Below, piece by piece: positions 9,071-17,140 of a stretch of 64,000 nt of DNA. The stretch is taken from the NCBI GenBank assembly GCA_903825445.1, contig CAIKAS010000277.1, positions 1 to 64,000 of the forward strand, in the 5' to 3' direction. Under the pieces are notes generated by a model. That model worked only from the letters and a program-made list of their open reading frames with translations, did not search any database and had not been told where the DNA came from. Made by a program: the position numbers and the translations under genes. Within the stretch, counting starts at the first letter, position 1. Each line of letters starts with the position of its first letter. This stretch comes from an uncultured Acidobacteriia bacterium (GTDB taxonomy: Bacteria; Acidobacteriota; Terriglobia; Bryobacterales; Bryobacteraceae).

Positions 9071-9331
9071 ATGCCTGAGATCAGTCGTTTCTTCGGTTTC
9101 GTTGTGCAGATGTACTATATTCCGATCATGATCCGCCACACTTCCACGTCCGGTATGCCGGGCAAAAGGCTCTTATAGCGATTGAGACGCTTGCGGTTTT
9201 GCGTGGAAGTCTTTCGCCGCGCTCTGGCTCTCGTGACCGAATGGGCCTCATTGCACCGTGCTGAATTGATGGAAGATTGGGGCTCGCCCGGAAGGAAGCG
9301 CAACTCAACCCGATTGCGCCGCTGGAGTAAA
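9071..9331 (+). pseudogene. Frameshifted DUF4160 gene (copy 1 of a duplicated module)
   Basis: The ATG at 9071 opens 'MPEISRFFGFVVQMYY', nearly identical to the intact DUF4160 gene at 10534. After that, two extra bases near 9120 shift the frame and a TAG follows at 9176-9178. Alignment by eye with the intact copy also shows a 2-base loss in the segment that should read 'SPRAFGLV' and a further 1-base loss near the end. 'LVTEWASLHRAELMEDW' is still readable in another frame. Three indels make this a decayed gene and not a sequencing slip. The following DUF2442 gene is intact. Confidence 0.88.
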
Positions 9332-9335
9332 TCTT

Positions 9336-9602
9336 ATGTTGAAAGATATCGTTTTTGCCAGTCCACTTGACGGTCACCGGCTGCGCATACGCTATGAAGA
9401 TGGCGTCGAAGGAGTAGTCGATCTGGGCACAATCGTCAGTTTTCGTGGGGTGTTTGCCCCGCTCAAAGATCCGGCCTATTTTTCACAGGTTCGGGTCGAT
9501 CCCGAACTCGGCACTGTCTCGTGGCCCAATGGGGCAGATCTTGATCCGGATGTCCTCTACGGGCGCCTGGTTCCGAACAGCGATGAACTTGTATCTCGCT
9601 GA
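9336..9602 (+). CDS. DUF2442 protein (copy 1), partner lost
   Basis: 88 residues, 'MLKDIVFASPLDGHRLRIRYEDG...', the whole length of a DUF2442 domain. It differs from copy 2 (10799-11065) at only 6 of 88 residues, although many third codon positions differ, so the protein has been conserved since the duplication. DUF2442 and DUF4160 genes commonly sit together and are suspected, without firm proof, to be a toxin-antitoxin-like pair. The neighbouring DUF4160 copy is broken, making this an orphan partner. Confidence 0.85.
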   Translation: MLKDIVFASPLDGHRLRIRYEDGVEGVVDLGTIVSFRGVFAPLKDPAYFSQVRVDPELGTVSWPNGADLDPDVLYGRLVPNSDELVSR

Positions 9603-9632
9603 AGTAAAAACCCGCGCTTTTCTGTGGCTCCC

Positions 9633-9654
9633 CAGTTTGGACACGTTTCGAACT
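9633..9654 (+). repeat. 22-base imperfect direct repeat, unit A
   Basis: Matches 9750-9771 at 19 of 22 positions (core TGGACACGTnTCGAACT). The two units are 117 bases apart in the intergenic debris after the DUF2442 copy 1 gene. Confidence 0.55.
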
Positions 9655-9749
9655 TTTCAGCCCCAACAGCGCGGTGATCGAACCCCGTGACACGTATTGT
9701 TTTCAGAGTGATTGATGTATCCGCTGACGGCTTGTCCGGACCGGGCACG

Positions 9750-9771
9750 CAGACTGGACACGTCTCGAACT
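9750..9771 (+). repeat. 22-base imperfect direct repeat, unit B
   Basis: Partner of 9633-9654. No open reading frame or recognisable insertion-sequence end is attached, so its origin is unknown. Confidence 0.55.
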
Positions 9772-9935
9772 CGCCAAGGGAACCCGTAATCTTCGGATGC
9801 GCCGTAATATGGGGGCAGTAGTGGGCTGACCACTTCGGCCGGATGCCGACTTCTCAGTCACTTGGGTGAGTATGATGGTCGGCGGCAGGAGTTGCAAGAT
9901 TGTGACTACCCGAGCGCTCGCGGCCGCGCCGTGAT

Positions 9936-10283
9936 TCACACGGACTGCTTCCTCTTAACCTTGGATAAGCGACGCGCCTCGCGCACTTCCTCGCGTGGAT
10001 AGCGTCCGGCGCACCGTTCAAACATCTCCGCCAGCTTCCTCAGGCCGTCGGGAGATGACGCGTGCGACTTCCGAAGCTTAAACCCGTCTTTTTCCTTCTC
10101 TGCCCAGATGACGCGTTGCATCTGGACTACCCTGTAGAAACCTGGTTGGCCCAGCTTGTCCAGAGCCTCCTCGGCAGCGGTTAGAGTGGCGCCGAACGGC
10201 AACTGAAGGACTACAACCCAGGCAGCCGGTGCGTCCTCAGCGGGGCGCACCCACTGCTCGACTGTGTAGTACCCTTGTGGCAC
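9936..10283 (-). CDS. Hypothetical protein, 115 residues
   Basis: A GTG start at 10283 opens 'MPQGYYTVEQWVRP', then 'AWVVVLQLPFGATLTAAEEALDKLGQPGFYRVVQMQRVIWAEKEKDGFKL', ending in a basic helical tail 'REARRLSKVKRKQSV'. Codon use is consistent with a real gene. There is no signal peptide or membrane segment. I do not recognise the family. It lies between the two copies of the DUF4160-DUF2442 module, on the opposite strand, so it may have arrived with them or been trapped between them. Confidence 0.6.
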   Translation of the reverse strand: MPQGYYTVEQWVRPAEDAPAAWVVVLQLPFGATLTAAEEALDKLGQPGFYRVVQMQRVIWAEKEKDGFKLRKSHASSPDGLRKLAEMFERCAGRYPREEVREARRLSKVKRKQSV

Positions 10284-10533
10284 TTGGGCATTATATCGCG
10301 AAGTCGATATGCTCCATGCCGCCAGTCAGGACTCGAACACGAAAAGAAAGGGCTTAACCCTTGCGTCGTCATTTAAGTCCAATATTTTCAATGTGTTGAA
10401 GTTTGGCTCCCCTTCGTGGGCAACTATCGAACTTTTCTGGTGGATACTGAGATGCTGGATCTGGAAGAACTCGCGAAGCTTGCCGCGTAAAGCGACTCCC
10501 GTTTAGGTCTGATACTGTTGGGAAGTAACCTGC

Positions 10534-10794
10534 ATGCCTGAAATCAGCCGTTTCTTCGGAATCGTGGTTCAGATGTATTATGCCGATCACGACCCGCCGC
10601 ATTTCCATGTCAGGTATGCGGAGCAGAGAGCTCTTATTGCGATTGAGTCTCTTGAGATCCTGCGTGGCAGTCTTTCGCCGCGTGCTTTTGGACTCGTCAC
10701 CGAATGGGCCACGATGCACCGAGCTGAATTGATGGAAGACTGGGCACTTGCCCGCGCTGAGGCGCAACTCAATCCGATCAAACCACTGGAGTAG
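10534..10794 (+). CDS. DUF4160 protein (intact copy 2)
   Basis: 86 residues covering the whole DUF4160 domain: 'MPEISRFFGIVVQMYYADHDPPHFHVRY', then 'SLSPRAFGLVTEWATMHRAELMEDW'. The 'DHDPPHFH' motif is the family hallmark. The stop is four bases before the DUF2442 start, so the pair is surely co-translated. Such pairs are frequent in soil and environmental bacteria and are often proposed as toxin-antitoxin-like modules; the activity is unproven. About 20 bases before the start and all of the module are shared with copy 1 at 9049-9602. Confidence 0.9.
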   Translation: MPEISRFFGIVVQMYYADHDPPHFHVRYAEQRALIAIESLEILRGSLSPRAFGLVTEWATMHRAELMEDWALARAEAQLNPIKPLE

Positions 10795-10798
10795 ATTT

Positions 10799-11065
10799 AT
10801 GTTGAAGGACATCATTTTCGCAAGTCCGCTGGAAGGTCACCGCCTCCGAATCCGCTATGAAGATGGCGTGGAAGGTGTAGTCGATCTGGGCACACTTGTC
10901 AGCTTTCGCGGTATCTTTGCCCCGCTAAAGGACCCGGCCTATTTCTCCCAGGTGAAAGTTGACCCGGAACTCGGTACCGTCTCGTGGCCGAATGGTGCGG
11001 ACCTTGATCCCGACGTCCTGTATGGCCGTCTGGTTCCGAACAGCGACGAACTTGTATCCCAATGA
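10799..11065 (+). CDS. DUF2442 protein (copy 2)
   Basis: 88 residues starting at ATG 10799 ('MLKDIIFASPLEGHRLRIRYEDG'). An upstream in-frame ATG at 10748 lies inside the DUF4160 gene and is unlikely. It is the second gene of the intact DUF4160-DUF2442 pair. The sequence resembles the DUF2442 fold used by small DNA- or partner-binding proteins, and a role as regulator or antitoxin of the DUF4160 protein is inference. The 3' flank carries GCTCCCC near 11091, echoing the flank of copy 1. Confidence 0.9.
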   Translation: MLKDIIFASPLEGHRLRIRYEDGVEGVVDLGTLVSFRGIFAPLKDPAYFSQVKVDPELGTVSWPNGADLDPDVLYGRLVPNSDELVSQ

Positions 11066-11174
11066 AGCCGTGTAGAGCCTGAGTTTTTTCGCTCCCCACT
11101 ATGGATTCGAACTCCCAAGCCCAATCCCGTTTTGACACTCAAACGACGGGCCCGCACGATCCGAAACGATCCAC

Positions 11175-12089
11175 CTACCCAAACGGCCAGACACGTTCAA
11201 TCGTCTTACTCAGCATCCATCGCTTATCATCTTCATTGAGGAATTTCATATCCTCGCGCACGACCTTCAGCGCCTTGTCATAGGTAGTATTGGAATTTTC
11301 GATGATCGGCCAGTCCGTGGCCCACATCAATCGCTGCGGCCCGAACGCGGCGTGCAGCCGCTTCACGTGTTCCTGCGCATCCAGCCATGGATACTGCTGC
11401 TTCGAGAGCGACCACGTGTGGGACACCTTCACGAACAGGTTGGGATAACGCTTCAGCGCGATCAGCTTGTCGAGTTCCGCCGGTTGATCCACCGGGCAAT
11501 CCGCCATGTGGTCGATGACCACCGTCAGATCGGGGTGAGCTTCCAGCAGTTCACCCACACGCGGCATGCGCCCAATGGGCGACAGTACCGTCATCGGCAC
11601 CTTCAGTTCGTAACACCGTTTCCACAACGGCGGCATCAGCGGACCATTGAACCAGTCGCCGGAAGCGTTCGCCGCCGGACTGATGCGCACACCGCGAAAA
11701 CCTTCGGCCGTGTGAACGGACAGGTGGTCCGGCGCGGAGGGATCGAGCGGGTCCACGCGGCACACTCCCTGGAACGTGCCCGGATATTTCTTCAGCACCG
11801 AGGCGAGAAAGCGGTTGTCGTACTTGTAATGAATGACCTGGATGATGACGGTTTTCGAGACCCCATTCGCCTTCATCAGGTCCAGCAGCGTTTCGGGCGC
11901 GGCATCACGCGCCGGCACGTTCGCACCCGGCGCAAAAGGAAAGGCCGGGTCGTGCTTCCAGGTGTGGACGTGGGGGTCGATAATCCGATAGTCGGCTGGC
12001 GCGTTCTGCGCTTCCAGCGTTTCAATTCCTGGCATCAAAGTTCCCATGGCGGCCGCACCCAACAGAGTACGCCGAGAGATTCTATACAT
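11175..12089 (-). CDS. Exported amidohydrolase-2 family metal-dependent hydrolase
   Basis: 304 residues from ATG 12089. The N-terminus 'MYRISRRTLLGAAAMG' is a twin-arginine export signal. Metal-site motifs of the amidohydrolase-2 (PF04909) barrel are present: 'DPHVHTW' near residue 40, 'VVIDHMAD' in the middle and 'WATDWP' near residue 265. Members hydrolyse or decarboxylate small cyclic or sugar-derived compounds such as lactones. The start overlaps the stop of the upstream TIM-barrel gene by eight bases, so the two are translationally coupled and probably work on the same compound. The substrate is not readable from sequence. Confidence 0.85.
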   Translation of the reverse strand: MYRISRRTLLGAAAMGTLMPGIETLEAQNAPADYRIIDPHVHTWKHDPAFPFAPGANVPARDAAPETLLDLMKANGVSKTVIIQVIHYKYDNRFLASVLKKYPGTFQGVCRVDPLDPSAPDHLSVHTAEGFRGVRISPAANASGDWFNGPLMPPLWKRCYELKVPMTVLSPIGRMPRVGELLEAHPDLTVVIDHMADCPVDQPAELDKLIALKRYPNLFVKVSHTWSLSKQQYPWLDAQEHVKRLHAAFGPQRLMWATDWPIIENSNTTYDKALKVVREDMKFLNEDDKRWMLSKTIERVWPFG

Positions 12090-12996
12090 AAACCGACTCA
12101 AGCTTGTTCACCACATATTCGCCGCAGCGTTCGTAGCTGGCCCGCGGACCCTGGCGCGCGATATCCAGATCCACAATCAGCGGTCCTTTAAACGCAATCG
12201 ACTTCAGAACGCGGTGGCAGCCGGGGAAATCGACCTCACCGTCGCCGAGATCGAAAATGCTCTCGCGATCGAACGTGTCGGGCTTGGCGTTGGCCAGCTT
12301 CTTCGCGTCCTTATAATCCGCCATCATCAGGCGCGACTTGTGTTTATCGAGCGTCGCGACCACATCGCAACCGGCAAGATACAGGTGTGCGGTATCGGGC
12401 GAGAAGTGGAAGAGTTTGGGATCGGTCATCGCCATACAACGGTCTACTTCTTCCGGAGTCTGCACGATCTGGCCCATGTGATTGTGCAGGCCGGCGCGAA
12501 AACCCATCTCGCCGGCGGCCATGCCGATCTCGTTGAAACATTCGCACATGGTTTTGAAGGCGCCCGGGGTAGCCCCGTTCGTGCGGTTCGGCGAAAACAC
12601 CACCAGACGGCTTGCGCCAAACTCTTTGAGGAACGTCATCGCGGTTTTTGCGTTGGTGATCACCTCGGCCCGCCGCGCGGCATCATGGGATGGCGGACTG
12701 AAGGATATCGTGACGATGTGACAGCCGCGTTTCGAAACTTCCTGCGCCATCTGCGCCGTGGTGATGTTGTAGGTCTGCAGAATCTGCGGGAACTGGGTAA
12801 CGCGCAGCGCCGTGAAACCGGTGTCCTTCATGACGTCCAGAATGTCGGTGAACGGCACGCGCGGGAAGTAATTCCAGAGATTGGAGCCAAGCCCCCACTC
12901 GATATTCTTATTCACGGGCAGGCGACCGGCCGCACGGGCCATCGAGGCCGCCATCACGGCCAGCATGGTTCGCCGGGACATAGCGCTGTTGATCAT
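12082..12996 (-). CDS. Exported TIM-barrel xylose-isomerase-like protein
   Basis: 304 residues. A twin-arginine-type leader ('MSRRTMLAVMAASMARAAG', from Met 6) precedes an AP-endonuclease-2/xylose-isomerase-like barrel. 'GFRAGLHNHMGQIVQTPEEVDRCM' and 'LFHFSPDTAHLYLAGCD' carry the His, Glu and Asp/His metal ligands typical of sugar-phosphate isomerase and epimerase relatives, and 'GDGEVDF' carries a later acidic ligand. Either ATG 12996 or ATG 12981 could be used. It is the first gene of a two-gene unit with the amidohydrolase, as in many acidobacterial and planctomycete loci that handle plant-derived sugars or cyclitols. Confidence 0.85.
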   Translation of the reverse strand: MINSAMSRRTMLAVMAASMARAAGRLPVNKNIEWGLGSNLWNYFPRVPFTDILDVMKDTGFTALRVTQFPQILQTYNITTAQMAQEVSKRGCHIVTISFSPPSHDAARRAEVITNAKTAMTFLKEFGASRLVVFSPNRTNGATPGAFKTMCECFNEIGMAAGEMGFRAGLHNHMGQIVQTPEEVDRCMAMTDPKLFHFSPDTAHLYLAGCDVVATLDKHKSRLMMADYKDAKKLANAKPDTFDRESIFDLGDGEVDFPGCHRVLKSIAFKGPLIVDLDIARQGPRASYERCGEYVVNKLESVYV

Positions 12997-13052
12997 GCTG
13001 GAAATGCTATCAGATCCGGGCGGTGCGTGGGGCCCGGTCTGTTATCGACGGG

Positions 13053-13712
13053 CTACCGGCTCGCAGTTTTGCGGCGCCGAAGTATCGCCATGCCGCCAAT
13101 TCCAACTCCGAACAAGGCAAGTGAGGCGGGTTCAGGTGCCGCAGCGGCGAAATTAGCAACATAAAGGTTGTCCTGATTTCCACCCTCCGTGAGAAGCAGG
13201 TTGGCGTTGTAGACATTACTGGGATTCGCAAGAAACGAGAGAATGGCGTTCGGATCGCCGACGAGCGTCGGGGCCCAGGCGTTGTTGCTGTAGAGGGTGT
13301 TCTGAATGGACTGCGCTGAATCGGAACCGTAGAACCCGAGGCCGGACGGTGCTGTGGCTGGAGGGAGAGCCTCAAAATAATCGACGTACGAGTAGCTACC
13401 GGTGGGATTTGAATATGCGAACGCCTGCGAATTGATAGTGACGCTGGCCATCATGCTGCCCGGGTTGCTGCCGCTGGAATCGAAATAACCGTCGGCGGTA
13501 GTCAGGTTGAGATACGTGTTCGAAGTGTCGTAACTGAAGGTATAGGAGACGCTCGCGCCCGTCAGATCAGCCCCGGCGGTCCCAAAAAAACCGCCCGCAT
13601 CGGTGCCCGAAAATACCGTTCCGGTGACAGTCTCAGAAATAATGTCTGCTTGCGCCACGCCCGTGCCGATGATGGCCGTGGCCATGAGCGCGGTCAAAAT
13701 CCCCATCTTCAT
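13053..13712 (-). CDS. PEP-CTERM sorted secreted protein
   Basis: 219 residues from ATG 13712, which lies about ten bases after AAGGAGG; an ATG at 13721 is too close to that site. The signal peptide 'MKMGILTALMATAIIGTGVAQA' is followed by a Ser/Thr/Gly-rich beta-type body and a classical sorting tail 'AAPEPASLALFGVGIGGMAILRRRKTASR'. The tail has the PEP motif, a transmembrane helix and an arginine cluster. It is the second PEP-CTERM protein in the window and belongs to the exosortase-dependent surface programme. The body is not recognised. Confidence 0.88.
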   Translation of the reverse strand: MKMGILTALMATAIIGTGVAQADIISETVTGTVFSGTDAGGFFGTAGADLTGASVSYTFSYDTSNTYLNLTTADGYFDSSGSNPGSMMASVTINSQAFAYSNPTGSYSYVDYFEALPPATAPSGLGFYGSDSAQSIQNTLYSNNAWAPTLVGDPNAILSFLANPSNVYNANLLLTEGGNQDNLYVANFAAAAPEPASLALFGVGIGGMAILRRRKTASR

Positions 13713-13924
13713 GCGTTTCATTCCTCCTTGCCGGAAGATCCATGCGCCGTTGGGCAAGAAACCGGACCTTGCGTCAGTTCGTAATATCATAGCGTCAAAC
13801 TGATCGAAAAATCCTGCGATTCGTACTGGTACCTAAGCTCCCAGTTCGGGGAAATCCGATCTGCCGCAACGAAGATAGCGACAGGGACGGCTCCCATCGC
13901 TGCCGTCGCGCGACACTGGGAGTT

Positions 13925-14377
13925 ATGAGTTTCCTCGATAACCTCGAAAACAATCTGAAGGCGCTGGAGTCGCTCGAAGCGGGCGGCATCGACGATCGCA
14001 AGAGACGCGAGGCCGAACGCGCGCGCGATATCGCCTCAGCGCCCTGGGCCGAACGTCTGAAGAACTCATCGTACGTCGGTAAGTTAATGCGCGATGCGAC
14101 ACGGGCTGGTTTCCCGCGCCGCATGAAGGTGAACTTCGTCTGGATTGGCCGCACATTGCGTCTGGAAGCGATGGAGCAGCGGCTTGAGTTTCAGCCAACG
14201 CCAACCTGCGTGGAAGCAGTCTTCGCGGATCGCCGCGTACCGGTGAACCTGGATTCCGAACCTGGCCCCCTGCTCGAAGAATGGATGACGATGCTGGACC
14301 GGCGACGTGAGGAGCTGGCAGCTCTCCCGCAGACCTTCGAAGACGAACCGGAAGAAGAAAAAGAAGAAGTGGCCTAG
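13925..14377 (+). CDS. Conserved hypothetical protein
   Basis: 150 residues, cytoplasmic. It begins with a helical 'MSFLDNLENNLKALESLEAGGIDDRKRREAERARD' and ends in an acidic tail 'EDEPEEEKEEVA'. The middle part 'RMKVNFVWIGRTLRLEAMEQRLEF' is strand-like. No catalytic motif is visible. Genes of this type tend to precede alaS in related genomes in my recollection, but I cannot name a function. An AGGCGG/CCGCCT stem at 14405-14429 followed by TTATAAT lies between it and alaS and may act as a weak terminator or be part of the alaS promoter. Confidence 0.72.
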   Translation: MSFLDNLENNLKALESLEAGGIDDRKRREAERARDIASAPWAERLKNSSYVGKLMRDATRAGFPRRMKVNFVWIGRTLRLEAMEQRLEFQPTPTCVEAVFADRRVPVNLDSEPGPLLEEWMTMLDRRREELAALPQTFEDEPEEEKEEVA

Positions 14378-14430
14378 CATTCCAATAGAGTCCGGGGTGC
14401 GCGGAGGCGGCATTCTTCAGCCCCCGCCTT

Positions 14431-14436
14431 TATAAT
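14431..14436 (+). promoter_or_regulatory. Candidate -10 box of alaS
   Basis: TATAAT lies 29 bases before the GTG start of alaS. A matching -35 hexamer at the expected distance is poor. The ribosome site AAGGA sits five bases before the GTG at 14465. Confidence 0.35.
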
Positions 14437-14464
14437 CAAACTATCCCCAAATTCAAGGACTCCC

Positions 14465-17104
14465 GTGACCGGTAATCAGATCCGCCAGCGTTTTCTAGAC
14501 TTTTTCCAGGCCCGCGGCCACCGCATTGTGCGCAGCAGTTCGCTGGTACCCGGCAACGACCCGACCCTCCTGTTTACCAATGCAGGCATGAACCAGTTCA
14601 AAGAGGTCTTTCAGGGTCTGGAAACCCGCGAATACACGCGCGCCACTACATCGCAAAAGTGCGTCCGCGCGGGCGGCAAGCACAACGATCTTGAGAATGT
14701 CGGCTACACACGTCGGCACCACACGTTCTTCGAAATGCTCGGTAACTTTTCTTTCGGCGATTACTTCAAGGCCGACGCGATTGAGTTCGCCTGGGATCTG
14801 GTCACCAAAGAATACGGTCTGTCCAAAGACAAGCTCTATGTGACTGTCTTCCGTGAAGACGATGAAGCCGAAGAGCTGTGGCAGAAGGTAGCGGGCGTCC
14901 CCAAGAGCCGAATCTTTCGTCTCGATGAAAAGGACAATTTCTGGCAGATGGGCGATACAGGCCCGTGCGGTCCGTGCTCCGAAATTCACTACGATCTTGG
15001 CCCCGAAGCCGCCGAACCGGGACGCGAGAACGAGGAGTTTCCGCTGGATGGTGGCGGGCGGTTCGTTGAAATCTGGAACCTGGTTTTCATGCAGTTCAAT
15101 CGCGATGCGCAAGGCAATATGCCACCACTGCCGCGTCCGTCCATCGATACCGGTATGGGCCTCGAGCGCGTTGCGGCTATCATGCAGGGCAAGCTGACGA
15201 ATTACGAGACAGACCTGATTTTTCCGATTGTTGAGCGTGCGGGCGAACTCTGCGGAGTCGAATACGGGATCGACGCCCGCATCGACACCGCCCTTCGCAT
15301 CAACGCGGATCATGCCCGCGCCACTGCGTTCCTGGTGAATGACGGCGTCCTGCCCTCAAACGAAGGCCGTGGCTACGTATTGCGCAAGATCATGCGCCGC
15401 GCGATGCGAAATGCGCGACTGATCGGCAAGCAGGAACCGTACCTTTACGAACTCACTGGTTTTGTCGCCCAGCATATGAGCGTCGCGTATCCGGAGATGC
15501 TGGAGTCCGTGCAGCGTGTGGCTCGCATCGTCAAGGACGAAGAGCATCGGTATGCCACGACGTTTCTGGTGGCGGAGAAGGTATTCCACGACGAACTTGC
15601 CGGCCTCACGGGCACCGCCGTTCCTGGTACGGTTTCGTTCAAGCTCTACGACACGTATGGCCTGGCACTCGACGAGCAGGAAGACATGGCACGCGAGCGC
15701 GGTTTTGAAATCGACCGCGACGCTTTCGAAACGGAAATGAAGCAGCAGCGCGATCGGGCGCGCGCCAGCTGGAAAGGCGCGGATAAAGGCGCTATTGCCC
15801 CCGCTTATCAGCAACTGCTCACGAAGGGCCGCACAAAGTTCCTCGGCTACAGCCAACTGGATGCCACGTCGAAGGCCGTGGGCCTGCTTATTAAACAGGA
15901 ACAGGTCGACATGCTGCCGGCGAATATCGACGCAGAGATCGTGCTGGATCAAACTCCGTTCTACGCCGAAACCGGCGGACAGGTTGGCGATCACGGTTCG
16001 CTGTTTGACGCGATAACGGGAGAGAAAGTCGCCACCGTCACGGATACGTTCCCCGGTGTTCCCGGTCTGACCATTCACAAGATCCATACGCTTGCGAACA
16101 TCGCGTTTGGCGACGAACTGCGCGCCGAAGTGGCCGTTAGCGAACGCTTTGCCACCCAGCGCAATCACACCGCGACGCATCTTCTGCATGCGGCGCTTCG
16201 CCAGGTTCTCGGCCCGCATGTCAAGCAGGCAGGCAGCGTAGTGGAACCGCCGAGACTGCGTTTCGATTTCAGTCACTACGCCGCCGTCGACCCCGCGGAG
16301 ATCGCCGAAATTGAACGGCTGGTCAACGAACAGATCCTGCGAAATACCGAAGTCACCACGAACGTGATGGCGCTCGATCAGGCCATCTCCACCGGTGCAA
16401 TGGCACTGTTCGGAGAAAAGTATGGCGCCGACGTTCGCGTTGTAATGATTCCGGATTTCAGCAAGGAACTCTGCGGCGGCACGCATGTCCGGCGAACCGG
16501 TGACATCGGCCTCTGCAAGATTGTGTCGGAGAGCAGCATTGCAGCGGGAGTTCGACGCATTGAAGCAATCACGGGCGAGAACGCCGTGCGCCAGTATCAG
16601 CACACAAGCGACGCAGTGCATCGTATCTCAAATATGCTCCGTGTTTCCGAACCTGAACTGGTGGATCAGGTCACGCGCCTGCTCGATGAAAAGCGCGAAA
16701 ACGAGCGACAGATCGGGCAACTGAAGACGAAGATCGCTCAATCCGCCGCCCGCGATCTGGAGTCGCAATCGAAGGAGAAGAACGGCGTCCGCTACCTGAC
16801 CGCGAAGACGGAAGGCCTGGACCGACAGCAGATGCGCGAGCTGGCAGACGCGCTGCGCAACAAATGGAAGTCGGCGGTCGTCATCCTGACTGGCGTGGAT
16901 GATGGAGCAGTCTCAATCGTGGCGGCTGTGACGAAAGACCTGACTTCCAGGCTTCAGGCAGGCAAGCTGGTTGGCGCGCTGGCGCAGGCGATGGGCGGTA
17001 AAGGCGGAGGCCGCCCGGACATGGCGGAAGGTGGCGGCAAAGACGCGTCGCAACTCCCGCAGGCGCTGGCCAACATCACGACCGAAGTAGAAAGCAAACT
17101 GTAA
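14465..17104 (+). CDS. alaS: Alanyl-tRNA synthetase
   Basis: 879 residues, full length for bacterial AlaRS, starting at a GTG preceded by AAGGA. It charges tRNA-Ala with alanine in the cytoplasm and clears mischarged Ser/Gly. The class II catalytic part is N-terminal ('NAGMNQFKEVFQG', 'RRHHTFFEMLGNFSFGDYFK', 'GMGLERVAAIMQG'). The editing domain carries the zinc-site histidines of 'HTATHLLH' and the Cys/His of 'ELCGGTH'. The C-terminal DHHA1/C-Ala region ends with 'GGKGGGRPDMAEGGG', which binds tRNA. All key motifs are intact. The next gene starts 36 bases downstream on the same strand. Confidence 0.98.
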   Translation: MTGNQIRQRFLDFFQARGHRIVRSSSLVPGNDPTLLFTNAGMNQFKEVFQGLETREYTRATTSQKCVRAGGKHNDLENVGYTRRHHTFFEMLGNFSFGDYFKADAIEFAWDLVTKEYGLSKDKLYVTVFREDDEAEELWQKVAGVPKSRIFRLDEKDNFWQMGDTGPCGPCSEIHYDLGPEAAEPGRENEEFPLDGGGRFVEIWNLVFMQFNRDAQGNMPPLPRPSIDTGMGLERVAAIMQGKLTNYETDLIFPIVERAGELCGVEYGIDARIDTALRINADHARATAFLVNDGVLPSNEGRGYVLRKIMRRAMRNARLIGKQEPYLYELTGFVAQHMSVAYPEMLESVQRVARIVKDEEHRYATTFLVAEKVFHDELAGLTGTAVPGTVSFKLYDTYGLALDEQEDMARERGFEIDRDAFETEMKQQRDRARASWKGADKGAIAPAYQQLLTKGRTKFLGYSQLDATSKAVGLLIKQEQVDMLPANIDAEIVLDQTPFYAETGGQVGDHGSLFDAITGEKVATVTDTFPGVPGLTIHKIHTLANIAFGDELRAEVAVSERFATQRNHTATHLLHAALRQVLGPHVKQAGSVVEPPRLRFDFSHYAAVDPAEIAEIERLVNEQILRNTEVTTNVMALDQAISTGAMALFGEKYGADVRVVMIPDFSKELCGGTHVRRTGDIGLCKIVSESSIAAGVRRIEAITGENAVRQYQHTSDAVHRISNMLRVSEPELVDQVTRLLDEKRENERQIGQLKTKIAQSAARDLESQSKEKNGVRYLTAKTEGLDRQQMRELADALRNKWKSAVVILTGVDDGAVSIVAAVTKDLTSRLQAGKLVGALAQAMGGKGGGRPDMAEGGGKDASQLPQALANITTEVESKL

Positions 17105-17140
17105 TCGCGCCAGCGGTGTCGACGAGGATCAGCGACTAAC

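Larger units (their letters stand above)
9603..9935. other. Gene-free stretch with short direct repeats
   Basis: No convincing coding frame on either strand. It contains two 22-base imperfect direct repeats (9633-9654 and 9750-9771, 3 mismatches) sharing the core TGGACACGTnTCGAACT. It also holds TGGCTCCCC at 9625-9633 followed 14 bases later by TCGAACTTTTC, a spacing repeated at 10404-10437. These look like debris of a mobile or duplicated element. Confidence 0.5.

Noticed and set aside
10320..10345. tRNA 3' end-like sequence ('gactcgaac')
   Set aside because: No acceptor or T-stem pairing could be made on either strand.
11089..11160. tRNA-like T-loop ('gattcgaactcc')
   Set aside because: The T-stem does not pair and no anticodon arm is present. 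It is probably the duplicated flank motif.
12046..13164. 372-codon plus-strand open frame across the two TIM-barrel genes
   Set aside because: It is antisense to two genes with clear metal-site motifs; the translation is His/Arg-rich with no domain.
15356..16621. 421-codon open frame on the minus strand inside alaS
   Set aside because: It lies wholly antisense to a clear alaS gene. Its composition is a mirror of high-GC codons and it matches no family.
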